Assembly: GCA_003254925.1 (NCBI GenBank)
Contig: QANZ01011708.1
Location: 1 to 64,000, forward strand
DNA length: 64,000 nucleotides
Source of the DNA: Chamaecrista fasciculata
Taxonomy: Eukaryota; Streptophyta; Magnoliopsida; Fabales; Fabaceae
Reading direction: 5' to 3'
Within the stretch, counting starts at the first letter, position 1; every line of letters starts with the position of its first letter. The position numbers and the translations under genes were made by a program. Below are positions 33,687 through 44,177 of the stretch, piece after piece. The notes under the pieces are model-generated. The model was given only the letters and a program-made list of their open reading frames with translations, made no database searches and had not been told where the DNA came from.

Positions 33687-35305
33687 CTGAAAACAAGGAT
33701 GTGTTGCTCATAGAGCGTGGTGAACCCACCACCTATCAAGAGGCCATCGTAGATCCCCACTCAGAGAAATGGGTTGAAGCCATGAAGGCTGAGATGCAAT
33801 CCATGTACGACAACCAAGTTTGGACCTTGGTCACTCCACCTGAAGGGGTAAAACCTGTAGGGTGCAAGTGGGTTTTCAAAGAGAAAACAGACATGGATGG
33901 CAACGTCAGCGTCTTCAAGGCGAGGTTAGTTGTGAAGGGATTTATGCAACGTCATGGTATAGACTATGACGAAACGTTTTCGCCTGTTGCAATGTCCAAG
34001 TCCATTAGGATCCTCCTTGCCATAGCTGCGTATTACGACTATGAGATATGGCAAATGGATGTCAAAACAGCATTCCTTAACGGAAGGCTGCCCGAGGATG
34101 TGTATATGATACAACCCGAGGGGTTTGAATGTCCTGAGGCACCAGACATGGTGTGCAAGCTTCAGAAATCCATCTATGGATTGAAGCAAGCATCCAGGAG
34201 TTGGAATCATCGTTTTGATGAGGTCGTCAAAGAGTTTGGCTTCCTACAAAACCCTGACGAACCTTGTGTTTACAAGAAGGTTAGTGGGAGCACGATTGTG
34301 TTCTTGGTACTGTATGTCGATGACATACTACTCATTGGAAATGATGTTTCAACCTTAGAGATTGTAAAATCCTGGTTGGGAAAATCCTTTTCAATGAAGG
34401 ACTTAGGAGAAGCCGCCTATATTCTAGGAATCAAGATCTATAGAGATAGATCTCGTAGGCTTCTTGGGTTGAGTCAAAGCACATACTTGGATAAGGTTCT
34501 GAAGAGGTTCAGTATGCAAGACTCCAAGAAGGAATTCATTCCGATGAATCATGGGCAGACCCTAAGCAAGAAACAGTGTCCGAAGACACTTGGTGAGCGA
34601 GGTCGCATGAGTGGGATTCCCTATGCCTCGGCCATAGGATCCATCATGTATGCCATGCTATGTACACGACCCGATGTGTCATTTGCCCTGAGTATGACAA
34701 GCCGATTCCAACAAGACCCTGGTGAGGATCATTGGATCGCTGTCAAGAATATCCTTAAGTACTTAAGAAGGACTAAGGATGAGTTCTTGGTTTACGGTGG
34801 AACTGATGAGGAGCTATGTGTAAGGGGTTACACAGACGCCAGTTTCCAAACCGACCAAGATGACTTTAAATCACAGTCAGGATATGTGTTTCTCCTGAAC
34901 AGTGGCAACGTGAGTTGGAAGAGTTCCAAGCAGAGCACGATTGCCGATTCTACAACGGAGTCCGAGTATATTGCAGCATCGGATGCGGCAAAGGAGGTTG
35001 TGTGGATTAGAAAGTTCATCTCCGAGCTTGGTGTGGTTCCGACCATCTCTGATCCCATTACCCTGTATTGCGATAATAGTGGTGCTATTGTGCAAGCCAA
35101 GGAGCCACGGTCCCACCAGAGGACCAAACATATACTCAGACGTTTTCACCTCGTCAGGGAGATGATTGACAGAGGTGATGTGAAGATATGCAAAGTAGCA
35201 GGCGAGGATAACGTTGCTGATCCTCTGACAAAGCCGCTTGCAAGGGTCATACATGAGAGGCATGTATCGTCGATGGGGATTAGACGCATTGGTCAGTGTA
35301 CCTAG
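33683..35305 (+). CDS. Copia reverse transcriptase and RNase H, open frame of 540 codons
   Basis: This is the best preserved coding segment in the window. RT runs from about residue 45 (VWTLVTPPEGVKPVGCKWVF) to 300. The first catalytic Asp is D126 (QMDVKTAFLNG) and the active site is YVDD at 211-214. RNase H fills the last 170 residues, with D385 (YTDASF), E426 (STTESEY) and D464 (LYCDNSG), then NVADPLTKPLAR near the end. The frame closes with TAG five bases before the LTR. It is the tail of a polyprotein and starts only because an upstream frameshift left it alone. Protein features place it with Angela-type copia elements. Confidence 0.9.
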   Translation: MTENKDVLLIERGEPTTYQEAIVDPHSEKWVEAMKAEMQSMYDNQVWTLVTPPEGVKPVGCKWVFKEKTDMDGNVSVFKARLVVKGFMQRHGIDYDETFSPVAMSKSIRILLAIAAYYDYEIWQMDVKTAFLNGRLPEDVYMIQPEGFECPEAPDMVCKLQKSIYGLKQASRSWNHRFDEVVKEFGFLQNPDEPCVYKKVSGSTIVFLVLYVDDILLIGNDVSTLEIVKSWLGKSFSMKDLGEAAYILGIKIYRDRSRRLLGLSQSTYLDKVLKRFSMQDSKKEFIPMNHGQTLSKKQCPKTLGERGRMSGIPYASAIGSIMYAMLCTRPDVSFALSMTSRFQQDPGEDHWIAVKNILKYLRRTKDEFLVYGGTDEELCVRGYTDASFQTDQDDFKSQSGYVFLLNSGNVSWKSSKQSTIADSTTESEYIAASDAAKEVVWIRKFISELGVVPTISDPITLYCDNSGAIVQAKEPRSHQRTKHILRRFHLVREMIDRGDVKICKVAGEDNVADPLTKPLARVIHERHVSSMGIRRIGQCT

Positions 35306-35310
35306 GAGTC

Positions 35311-37417
35311 TGTTGGAATTGTGCCCTAGGGCCAATCCGCTTTTATGTATGTTATGAACATATGGATTAATTTATAGAGATAAATTAATGGTTTTCACAT
35401 TATTAGCATGTTTACTGTGATAACGTCAGTGATTAATTATAAGATAATTAATCTAAAACTGTCCCTGATCGATTGTTTTCGTGGGAGCGAAAATGAACTA
35501 AGATCAGCATGACCTCGGTGCATAGGGATGCACGCACTAGATGCTGGAACGAGAGTCATGGTGCAATTACGTAAGGGGTTACGAGTTGCTGGACTGACCC
35601 GGAGAGTCCTGCATGGGTTTAGTCATCAGCTTGCCTCTCCTGTACGCTTGTCACGACGCCTTAGACCTGAGGTCATCATTATTCCAGCGTTGCAGTTGTC
35701 AGAATTTGGGTTAGTCTAACGTTGCCCGTAGCAGGGTAGCCATAAGGGCTAAGTACGGGTTTGGTTGATTGTCGTGCTGTGGAATGTGGACTGACCAAAA
35801 TAGGGATTTTGTTCCCATAAGATGGGAGATATCTTACTAGCTCCCTCGATGAGTCTGTCCAAGGAAAGAGTGGCCACTCAGTACATTGGGACTTACTCAA
35901 GGTGATCGAGAAAGTAAAGGTTTAGATCATGGATGACTTTCCTGTGCCTGATCCATAACCAAGATATCGCAGAACAATAGGGTCGGTGCCAAGGAGGTAC
36001 GAAGGTTAAATCGGTTTTGGTAACAAACGATCACTCACGTGTGTTTGGGTAGTCGTGATGGCTTGCTAGAGTCCGCTCACGACTTGTAGGTCATGGGGAT
36101 GTCCTGCTGCCAACTTCACGTGGGGCCTGCTGGGTCACACACGAGCAGCATTAGAGCACACTTTATAAGCGACACGAATTAGGGTAATTCGTGGGTCACT
36201 CCGGTGGCCTAATTTAAGACACAGAGGAAATGTCTGGGACATTATGTCTTGTCTTAAATTTTCTACAGTTTAAATAATTGTTAAATGATTAATAGAGATT
36301 AATTATTTACAATTAAAATATTAGGAATAATAAATCAAATAAGTTTCCTAAAAGTTAGGAGATTATTGATTTATAAAATTCACTAATATTAATATAGAGA
36401 GTGGCGCCTCTTTTAAAGGAGATTTAATTAATAAAAATGTTTTATTAATTTAAATCATGAGTTTGAATTTGAATTTGATATTCAAGATTTGAATTAAGAT
36501 ATTGGGGTAATATTTTAATTCAATAAAGAATTTAAATTCAGAATTCAAAATTTGAATTAAAGATATTATGGTAATATTTTAATTCAAAAACATTGGGATA
36601 AAATAAGTTGGTTATGACTTCCTAATTTTAGGAGTTATTTTTGATTTATAAAATTCCAATAAATTGAAGGTGTTAGGCGCCTATCTCAAGGTGGGTCCCA
36701 TTGGAAGATTTGATCTTCCATTTGATTCTCTGAGATAGCAATTTGAATTTGAATTAAAATATTATGGTAATATTTTAATTAGATATTCAAATCCTAAAAT
36801 ATGATATTATGGTAATATCATGATTTTATATTTATAAAATTACCATAATTTTGGTAATTATATATCTAAGAAGTCGCCTAGCTCAACACATACATGTGAG
36901 AAACCCTAGTTCACTTTGGCAAGTCGATTTTCATCCTAGTAGAGAGAGAAAATTCGCCACCCACCTTCCTAGAGAGAGAAGTCGATTTTCTTCTAAGGAG
37001 TTAGAGAGAAATTCGAAGTTGTGGGTTCCTAGGGTTTTTGGGAGAAGAAGAACAAAAGGAGTTTTGTTGCTATCTCCTCCATTGTTGCGCCACCTAGCCT
37101 GAATTCAAAGAAGGAGTTCTTGAGTTCAACAACTGTAGATTCAATTCCCTGGTTTCTTTGGAGAGAGAAACAGAAGGCTAGCACCTCGTGTTCGGGAAAC
37201 TGTTCGTGTGGATTACCGGTGGAGGAAGGACGTGGAAACGAACTTCTCAGACTCACCAAGTTTAACCATCCGATTGAAAGCTTGAGGTATAACACTTTTC
37301 GTATCTGGTTTTAAATTCAACTAGCGGATCTCAGGATGGGAAATTCCTGGGGAGCGCAAGTTTTTTTTTGTTTTACTTTTGCTTCCGCTGCGTGTTTTAC
37401 CCCGGGATTTCCCAACA
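35311..37417 (+). repeat. Copia LTR (2107 bp)
   Basis: Begins TGTTGGAATTGTG and ends GATTTCCCAACA. It is the 3' LTR of the RT-bearing copy. The purine tract before it is shortened (CTAGGAGTC). It resembles the LTR at 5231 in detail. It is followed by reverse copia coding at 37418. Confidence 0.92.
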
Positions 37418-38580
37418 GCCTTTGCCATTTTTCCAAGTAAACAAGATTCGCAAGCATCATATGATTCAAAATCAAATGATCTTAGAAGTCCATCTCTATG
37501 GAGCTTATCTAGGCGTTTCTCGTTTATATGGCTTAAACGACAATGCCAAAGGTATGTAGGATTAGATTCGCTAATCTTAATCCTTTTCGTATTGGTGTTA
37601 TAGATATTGTTATCGTGTTAACGTTCAAATTTCAAGATGCAATGATTACTTTGCAAATCACCATAAGCAAATAAACATCATCTTTATAAATTGAACACCA
37701 TTCTTTTCAGTTAACACATGCAAAACCTTCCTTATCAAATAAGAAAGAGAACCATTGTTTAAACTTTAAAGAAGGTACATGATAACAATAAGTTAAGCCC
37801 AGAGGGCAAAACAAGCTCGCATGTTCCTACAGCAACAGCAGCAACCCTTGCTCTATCGCCCACTCGTAGGTCCATCTCGCTTCTGTCCAGCTTTCTACTG
37901 TCTTTAAGACCCTTCACACCAAATGTGAAAACCACATGCTGTATCTAATACCCAAGCGGTTATAGTAGACAAGTGAACGTCTATAACGAAGATACTAGAA
38001 GTAGAGATCTTATCTCTCCTTTTATTCTTTTGATCTTCCCAATACAATTTGCAATTTCTTAAAAGGCAAATTGCATCATTTGAAAGGCTTGCCTTCTTGG
38101 TAGGTAGTGGGTTAGGCTCAGCCGCTGGCTTGGTCTCACCAAACTCGGCGTCTCCTTTCCTCTTTCCTTTGCCCTTCCCTGTCCCCTGATTTTGGAACGT
38201 TTCCTTGAGATGTGTGACCATCTCTACAGCCGACAATATTCCTGTGTTCAACTCCTTGAACTATTGTGGCTAGCATCAAGACAAGTAACGTCCACAGAGT
38301 CATTGAAGTGCTTCTCCAAGCAATTCTCTATGCTCTTGGACCGTCCTTGGCATGCTCTTTAGGGGAGGGATTTCTAGGACACAAAATTTCTTTTGTTGGG
38401 TGAGAACAAATCTCATATTACAAAACCAGTTGAGGAAGTCAGCAGCTTCCTTCTTTGGGTGAGAACAATTCTCAATTACGATACCAGTTAAGGAATTTTG
38501 TCCTAGACAACTTGTCCTTCTCAAGGACAGATCGCAGTGATAGTGATGGACTATTGTTTGTTGCCATTGATTCTACTACT
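37418..38580 (-). pseudogene. Degenerate copia gag to integrase start, reverse, copy 3 of the subfamily
   Basis: Read on the minus strand from ATG near 38565 it has the same gag duplication (38380-38490) and the same gag deletion (about 38180) as copies 1 and 2, then VLDTACGFHI and the pre-integrase zinc region. It is cut at 37418 within the integrase start by the LTR. RT is absent. Two open pieces (38524-38300 and 38251-37904) are fragments of gag. Confidence 0.82.
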
Positions 38581-39543
38581 AAGATATGAAAAGTTTAATT
38601 AGCAGAAACATACATCCACCATTTTATAAAACCCAGTGAAATTTATTATTAGTGGCTAAGACCCATATTTCACCAAAGTTTACCGTCGCGTAGGCGATCA
38701 TGCACCCTTTGGTTATTTAGATAAGTAACTCCTTACCAATCACATCTCTATGTGACTCTTTGATCCTTATGGGACTGTATCATCTCATGATACTTATTAT
38801 GGCATGTTTATCCCATCTAATGCCTTGAGGTCCAAAACCGTTTTGATAACCCCATTAAGTCACATGGTAAAACATGTGAATGGCTAGGTTCAAAACAACG
38901 AGGCCGAAGCCCAACCCCATATCATCAAGGCCCAATTGCAATACGTGTCGCGGAGGCGATCACCGCATTCAAAGAACCAAGATTTCAACGGGCGTCGTGT
39001 TGAAAATCCCATTCACCCGTGTCTCCTCAAGGTCAAGGCAGATACGTGTCGCGGAGGCGATCACCGCTCCACGATGAACAACATTTCGACAGGGCGTTTT
39101 AGCGATGGCATTAAGACTTAAGATTCTCTAAAAGGGTTTGATTTTTAATTTATTAAAATGTTCCGTTTTAAATTTTAATTTTAAAACTCCTTTTAAAATT
39201 AAACGAGTCATGCCGCATGTTTATTACCCCATGTATCTCATACATATAAACATATGCCCGGATTTTGTATCGTATACAAAATCCCACGCTCGTATCATAT
39301 ACGTGGTTGTAGCGCGATATATATAAAGTAGCATGTTAAAATTCGCACCCTAAACATACATCTAACGCATCACATACAACTAAATGTAAAAGAAACACCG
39401 TGTTTAGATATGGCCCATCTACCCTAGAATTCTCCCAAGCCAATGAGAGAACTTTTCTAAAAGGAAAAATAAAATTACACGTGAATAAACCCTAGTTACA
39501 TTGAGGTATAAACTGAAAGTAAATTTTACACCAGAGTAGGGAG
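38581..39543 (-). other. Copia leader, reverse, left arm of the second palindrome
   Basis: The leader of copy 3 in minus orientation, with three leader motifs (38681-38707, 38939-38969, 39040-39070). Its last 57 bp (39487-39543) have no partner on the other side. From 39486 outwards it mirrors 39544 onward. No gene. Confidence 0.78.
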
Positions 39544-40467
39544 ATTCACGTGTAATTTTATTTTTCCTTTTAGAAAGGTTCTCTCATTGGCTTGGGAGAA
39601 TTCTAGGGTAGATGGGCCATATCTAAACACGGTGTTTCTTTTACATTTAGATGTATGTGATGGGCTAGATGTATGTTTAGGGCGCGTAATTTTAACATGC
39701 TAATTATATATATATCGCAATACAACCACGTATACGATACGAGCGTGGGATTTTGTATACGATACAAAATCCGGGCACATGTTTATATGTATGAGATACA
39801 TGGGGTAATAAACATGTGGCATGACTCGTTTAATTTTAAAAGGAGTTTTAAAATTAAACTATAAGACGGAACCCTTTTAATTAATTTTAAAATCAAACCC
39901 TTTTAGAAAATCTTAAGTATTTAATGTCATCGCTAAAACGCCCTGTCAAAATCTTGTTCATCGGTGATCGCCTCCGCGACACGTATCTGCCTTGACCTTG
40001 AGGAGACACGGGTGAATGGGAGTTTCAACACGATGCCCGTTGAAATCTTGGTTCTTTGAATACGGTGATCGCCTTCGCGACACGTATTACAGTTGAGCCT
40101 TGATGATATGGGGTTGGGCTTCGGCCTCATTGTTTTGAACCTAGCCATTCACATGTTTTACCGTGTGACTTAATGGGGTTATCAAAACGATTTTGGACCT
40201 CAAAGCATTAGATGGGATAAACATGCCATAATAAGTATCATGAGATGATACAGTCCCATAAGGATCTAAGAGTCACATGGAGATGTGATTGGTAAGGAGT
40301 TACCTACCTAAATAACTAACGGGTGCATGATCGCCTACGCAACGGTAAACTTTGGTGAAATATGGATCTTAGCCACTAATAATAAATTTCATTGGGTTTT
40401 ATAAAATGGTGGATACAATTATATTTTTCCTGCTAAGTAAAGTTTTTCATATCTAATTGTAGAATAA
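39544..40467 (+). other. Copia leader, forward, right arm of the second palindrome
   Basis: The leader of the near-coding copy. It starts in mid-leader at ATTCACGTG, mirroring 39486. The first 90 bp match the left arm with one difference, and similarity drops further out. It carries the three leader motifs (39961, 40062 and 40325 areas). No primer site or LTR lies at its 5' side. Confidence 0.78.
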
Positions 40468-41784
40468 GTGGCAACGAACGTTCAAACACTATCACTACGA
40501 TCTGTCCTTGAGAAGGACAAGTTGACTAGGACTAACTTTCTTGACTGGTACCGAAATCTGAGAATTGTTCTCACCCAGGAAAGAAAGCTCTATGTCCTAG
40601 AGAACCCCATCCCTGAACAGCCTGCTGCAAACGCTCCAAGAGCACAGAGAGATGCTTACGAGAAGCATCAAAGTGACTCTGTGGACGTTGCCTGTCTTAT
40701 GCTGGTAACCATGGTTCCCGAGATTCAAAAGAACTTGGAGAACAAAGGGGCATATGAGATAATAACACATCTCAGGGAAATGTTCCAAGTACAGTCAAGG
40801 CAAGAGAGATTTGAGACAGCAAAGGCTCTATACTCTTGCAAGATGGCAGAAGGTGGATCTGTTAGTGCCCACGTCTTGAAGATGCAGGGGTACATAGATC
40901 ACCTTGCCAGGCTGGGTTTTCCCATTGTGCCAGAGCTAGCGACAGATTTGATCCTGAATTCGCTACCTAGAAGTTATGACCAGTTCGTCTTAAACTTTAA
41001 CATGAATGGCATGGAGAAGACCGTTTCTGAACTGCATGGGATGCTAAAGACTGTTGAAGCATCTATTAACAAGGCGCCTAGCACTGTCTTACTAGTTCAG
41101 AACAAGGGAAAGGGTAAGGGCAAAGGAAAGAGGAAAGGAGACGCCGAGGTTGGTGGGACCAAGCCTGCTACTAAGCCTAACCCACCGCCTGCCAAGAAGG
41201 CAAAGCCCAATAAGGAGACAGTTTGTTTCTTCTGCCAGAAGCCGGGTCACTGGAAGAGAAACTGTAGACTGTACATGGATGATTTGAAGAAGAAGAAGAG
41301 CGAAGCCTCTACTTCAGGTATCTTTGTTATAGGCGTTCACTTGTCTACTCCTACCACTTGGGTATTGGATACTGCTTGTGGTTCTCACATATGTACTAAT
41401 GTGCAGGGGTTGAGAAGAAGTAGAAAGCTGAGCACAGGCGAGGTGGACCTACGTGTGGGCAATGGAGCAAGGGTTGCTGCTGTTGCTGTAGGAACATACG
41501 AGCTGGTTTTGCCCACTGGGTTTGTTTTGTTATTAAACAATTGTTATTATGTACCATCTCTTAGTTCTAACATTATATCACTTTCTTATATGGATAAGGA
41601 AGGATTTATTTGCATGAATGGAAATGGTAGATGTTCAATTTATAAGAATGATGTGTTATATGCTTATGGTGATCTGCATGATAACCACTATATCTTAAAA
41701 TTGGAACAAAGACATAATAACAAAATCTATAACATCGATACGAAAAGGATAAAGACTAACGAGTCTAATCCTACATACCTTTGA
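40468..41784 (+). CDS. Copia gag-protease, open frame of 438 codons ended by a nonsense change
   Basis: Gag builds the particle and the protease matures it. The frame starts at GTG 40468 exactly where copies 1 and 2 have ATG (GTGGCAACG against ATGGCAACA), so the start codon is mutated. The order is an N-terminal LEKDKLTRTNFLDWYRNLR segment, the capsid core (about 60-200), a Lys/Gly-rich region, a CX2CX4HX4C zinc knuckle (C253, C256, H261, C266), then protease with WVLDTACGSHI (D301) and VRVGNGAR-like text. It stops at TGA 41782, where the sister has Trp in WHCRLGH. It retains the capsid segment lost in copies 1-3. Angela-type by likeness. Confidence 0.85.
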   Translation: MATNVQTLSLRSVLEKDKLTRTNFLDWYRNLRIVLTQERKLYVLENPIPEQPAANAPRAQRDAYEKHQSDSVDVACLMLVTMVPEIQKNLENKGAYEIITHLREMFQVQSRQERFETAKALYSCKMAEGGSVSAHVLKMQGYIDHLARLGFPIVPELATDLILNSLPRSYDQFVLNFNMNGMEKTVSELHGMLKTVEASINKAPSTVLLVQNKGKGKGKGKRKGDAEVGGTKPATKPNPPPAKKAKPNKETVCFFCQKPGHWKRNCRLYMDDLKKKKSEASTSGIFVIGVHLSTPTTWVLDTACGSHICTNVQGLRRSRKLSTGEVDLRVGNGARVAAVAVGTYELVLPTGFVLLLNNCYYVPSLSSNIISLSYMDKEGFICMNGNGRCSIYKNDVLYAYGDLHDNHYILKLEQRHNNKIYNIDTKRIKTNESNPTYL

Positions 41785-42567
41785 CATTGTCGTTTAGGCC
41801 ATATAAACGAGAGATGCCTAGAGAAGCTCCATAGAGATGGACTTCTAAGCTCATTTGATTTTGAATCATATGATGCTTGCGAATCTTGTCTGCTTGGTAA
41901 AATGACAAAGGCGCCTTTCACTGGCCGTAGTGAAAGGGCATCTGACTTGTTGGGGATCATACATAGTGAAGTATGTGGACCCATGAGTATCAATGCTAGA
42001 GGAGCTTACTCCTACTTCATTACGTTCACTGACGACTTCAGTAGATATGGGTATGTCTACCTGATGAAGCACAAGTCAGAGTCTTTTGAAATGTTCAAGA
42101 GATTTCAGAATGAAGTTGAGAACCAGCTTGACAAGAAAATCAAAATCCTACGATCTGATCGAGGAGGTGAGTATTTGAGTCAAGACTTCACTGATCATCT
42201 TAGTAGTTGTGGGATAGTCTCACAGCTTACTCCACCTGGAACACCACAGTGGAATGGTGTGTCTGAGAGGAGGAATCGAACTCTATTAGATATGGTTCGA
42301 TCTATGATGAGTCAAACTGATCTTCCGCCATCCTTTTGGGGGTACACTCTAGAAGCTACCGCTTTCACACTTAACCGTGTTCCGTCCAAGGCTGTTGAGA
42401 AGACACCATATGAGATTTGGAATGGGAGGAGTCCCATTATGTCTTACTTCAAGGTTTGGGGATGTGAGGTTGACGTTAAGCGACAAGCTAACGATAAATT
42501 GTCTCCCAAATCTCTCAAGTGTCTGTTTGTAGGGTACCCCAAGGAAACAAGGGGATACTATGTCTAA
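41785..42567 (+). pseudogene. Copia integrase with a changed catalytic Asp
   Basis: In the same frame as 40468-41784 after its stop. It has the zinc motif (CRLGH, then CESC), then the core. The first catalytic Asp is Glu here (IIHSEVCGP, codon 41968; the sister has Asp). The second Asp (LRSDRGGEY, 42157) and the Glu (NGVSERR, 42265) are kept, 35 residues apart. TAA at 42565 replaces a Tyr codon of the sister. Unless both stops are read through, no integrase is made, and the Asp-to-Glu change would probably weaken it. Confidence 0.85.
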
Positions 42568-42932
42568 TGCCCAACTGACAACAAAGTGTTTGTAGTCAGG
42601 AGTGAATTCTTCTTGGAGAAGGATCTGGTTTCCAAAAGAAACAGTGGGAGTAAGATAGAGCTTGAAGAAGTCCAAGTTCCACGAGACACATCAGAGGCGC
42701 AGACGGAAACTGGAGAAGTTCCACAAGACGTTGTGGAAGCTCCTACACAAACACAAGGACCACGAAGGTCTGATAGGACACATTTTCAGCCAGAGAGATA
42801 TTACGGATTTCTCGTGACCAAAAACAAGGATGTGTTGCTCACAGAGCGTGGTGAACCCACCACCTATCAAGAGGCCATCGTAGATCCCAACTCAGAGAAA
42901 TGGGTTGAAGCCATGAAGGCTGAGATGCAATC
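42568..42932 (+). pseudogene. Copia integrase-RT linker and start of RT, cut by gap
   Basis: It continues the frame: FFLEKDLVSKRNSGSK, a Glu/Gln/Pro linker, then GEPTTYQEAIVDPNSEKWVE, the start of RT. It runs open into the gap. It corresponds to 33450-33801 of the sister but lacks that copy's frameshift near 33642. Confidence 0.85.
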
Positions 42933-43768
42933 NNNNNNNNNNNNNNNNNNNNNNNNNNNNNNNNNNNNNNNNNNNNNNNNNNNNNNNNNNNNNNNNNNNN
43001 NNNNNNNNNNNNNNNNNNNNNNNNNNNNNNNNNNNNNNNNNNNNNNNNNNNNNNNNNNNNNNNNNNNNNNNNNNNNNNNNNNNNNNNNNNNNNNNNNNNN
43101 NNNNNNNNNNNNNNNNNNNNNNNNNNNNNNNNNNNNNNNNNNNNNNNNNNNNNNNNNNNNNNNNNNNNNNNNNNNNNNNNNNNNNNNNNNNNNNNNNNNN
43201 NNNNNNNNNNNNNNNNNNNNNNNNNNNNNNNNNNNNNNNNNNNNNNNNNNNNNNNNNNNNNNNNNNNNNNNNNNNNNNNNNNNNNNNNNNNNNNNNNNNN
43301 NNNNNNNNNNNNNNNNNNNNNNNNNNNNNNNNNNNNNNNNNNNNNNNNNNNNNNNNNNNNNNNNNNNNNNNNNNNNNNNNNNNNNNNNNNNNNNNNNNNN
43401 NNNNNNNNNNNNNNNNNNNNNNNNNNNNNNNNNNNNNNNNNNNNNNNNNNNNNNNNNNNNNNNNNNNNNNNNNNNNNNNNNNNNNNNNNNNNNNNNNNNN
43501 NNNNNNNNNNNNNNNNNNNNNNNNNNNNNNNNNNNNNNNNNNNNNNNNNNNNNNNNNNNNNNNNNNNNNNNNNNNNNNNNNNNNNNNNNNNNNNNNNNNN
43601 NNNNNNNNNNNNNNNNNNNNNNNNNNNNNNNNNNNNNNNNNNNNNNNNNNNNNNNNNNNNNNNNNNNNNNNNNNNNNNNNNNNNNNNNNNNNNNNNNNNN
43701 NNNNNNNNNNNNNNNNNNNNNNNNNNNNNNNNNNNNNNNNNNNNNNNNNNNNNNNNNNNNNNNNNNNN
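42933..43768. other. Assembly gap (836 N)
   Basis: It hides most of RT and half of RNase H. The sister has 1144 bp between the matching edges (33802-34945). With 1144 instead of 836 the frames on both sides would agree, so the run of N is probably about 308 too short. Confidence 0.98.
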
Positions 43769-44122
43769 GATTCTACAACGGAGTCCGAGTATATTGCAGC
43801 ATCGGATGCGGCAAAGGAGGCTGTGTGGATTAGAAAGTTCATCTCCGAGCTTGAGGTGGTTCTGACCATTTCTGATCTCGTAACCCTATATTGTGACAAT
43901 AGTGGCGCTATTGCACAAGCCAAGGAGCCACGGTCCCACCAAAGGACCAAACATATACTCAGACGTTTTCACCTTGTCAGGGAGATGATTGACAGAGGTG
44001 ATGTGAAGATATGCAAAGTAGCAGGCGAGGACAACGTTGCTGATCCTCTGACTAAGCCTCTTGCAAGGGTTATACATGAGCGACATGTATCGTCGATGGG
44101 GATTAGACACATTGATCAGTGA
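43769..44122 (+). pseudogene. Copia RNase H, C-terminal part
   Basis: It resumes at DSTTESEYIAASDAAKEAVW, with the second acidic residue (Glu of TTESEY), then LYCDNSGAIAQAKEPRSHQR and GEDNVADPLTKPLAR. It ends at TGA 44120. It is close to the sister (34946-35305). The frame in the raw numbering differs from that before the gap because the gap length is not true. Confidence 0.85.
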
Positions 44123-44177
44123 ACCTAGAAGTAGGAAGAGCTAGATTAATGATCGTACCCTAGTGCAAGTGGGAGTC
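44123..44177 (+). other. Copia end region with polypurine tract
   Basis: Short stretch after the stop. AAGTGGGAGTC (44168-44177) is the polypurine tract directly before the 3' LTR. Confidence 0.75.

Noticed and set aside
34828-35335. Minus frames of 99 and 152 codons opposite copia RNase H
   Set aside because: The plus frame is a full RNase H with catalytic residues; these are mirror frames that recur wherever this segment occurs.
42892-43950. Long minus-strand frame across the second run of N
   Set aside because: A shadow of the plus-strand RT-RNase H extended by the gap.
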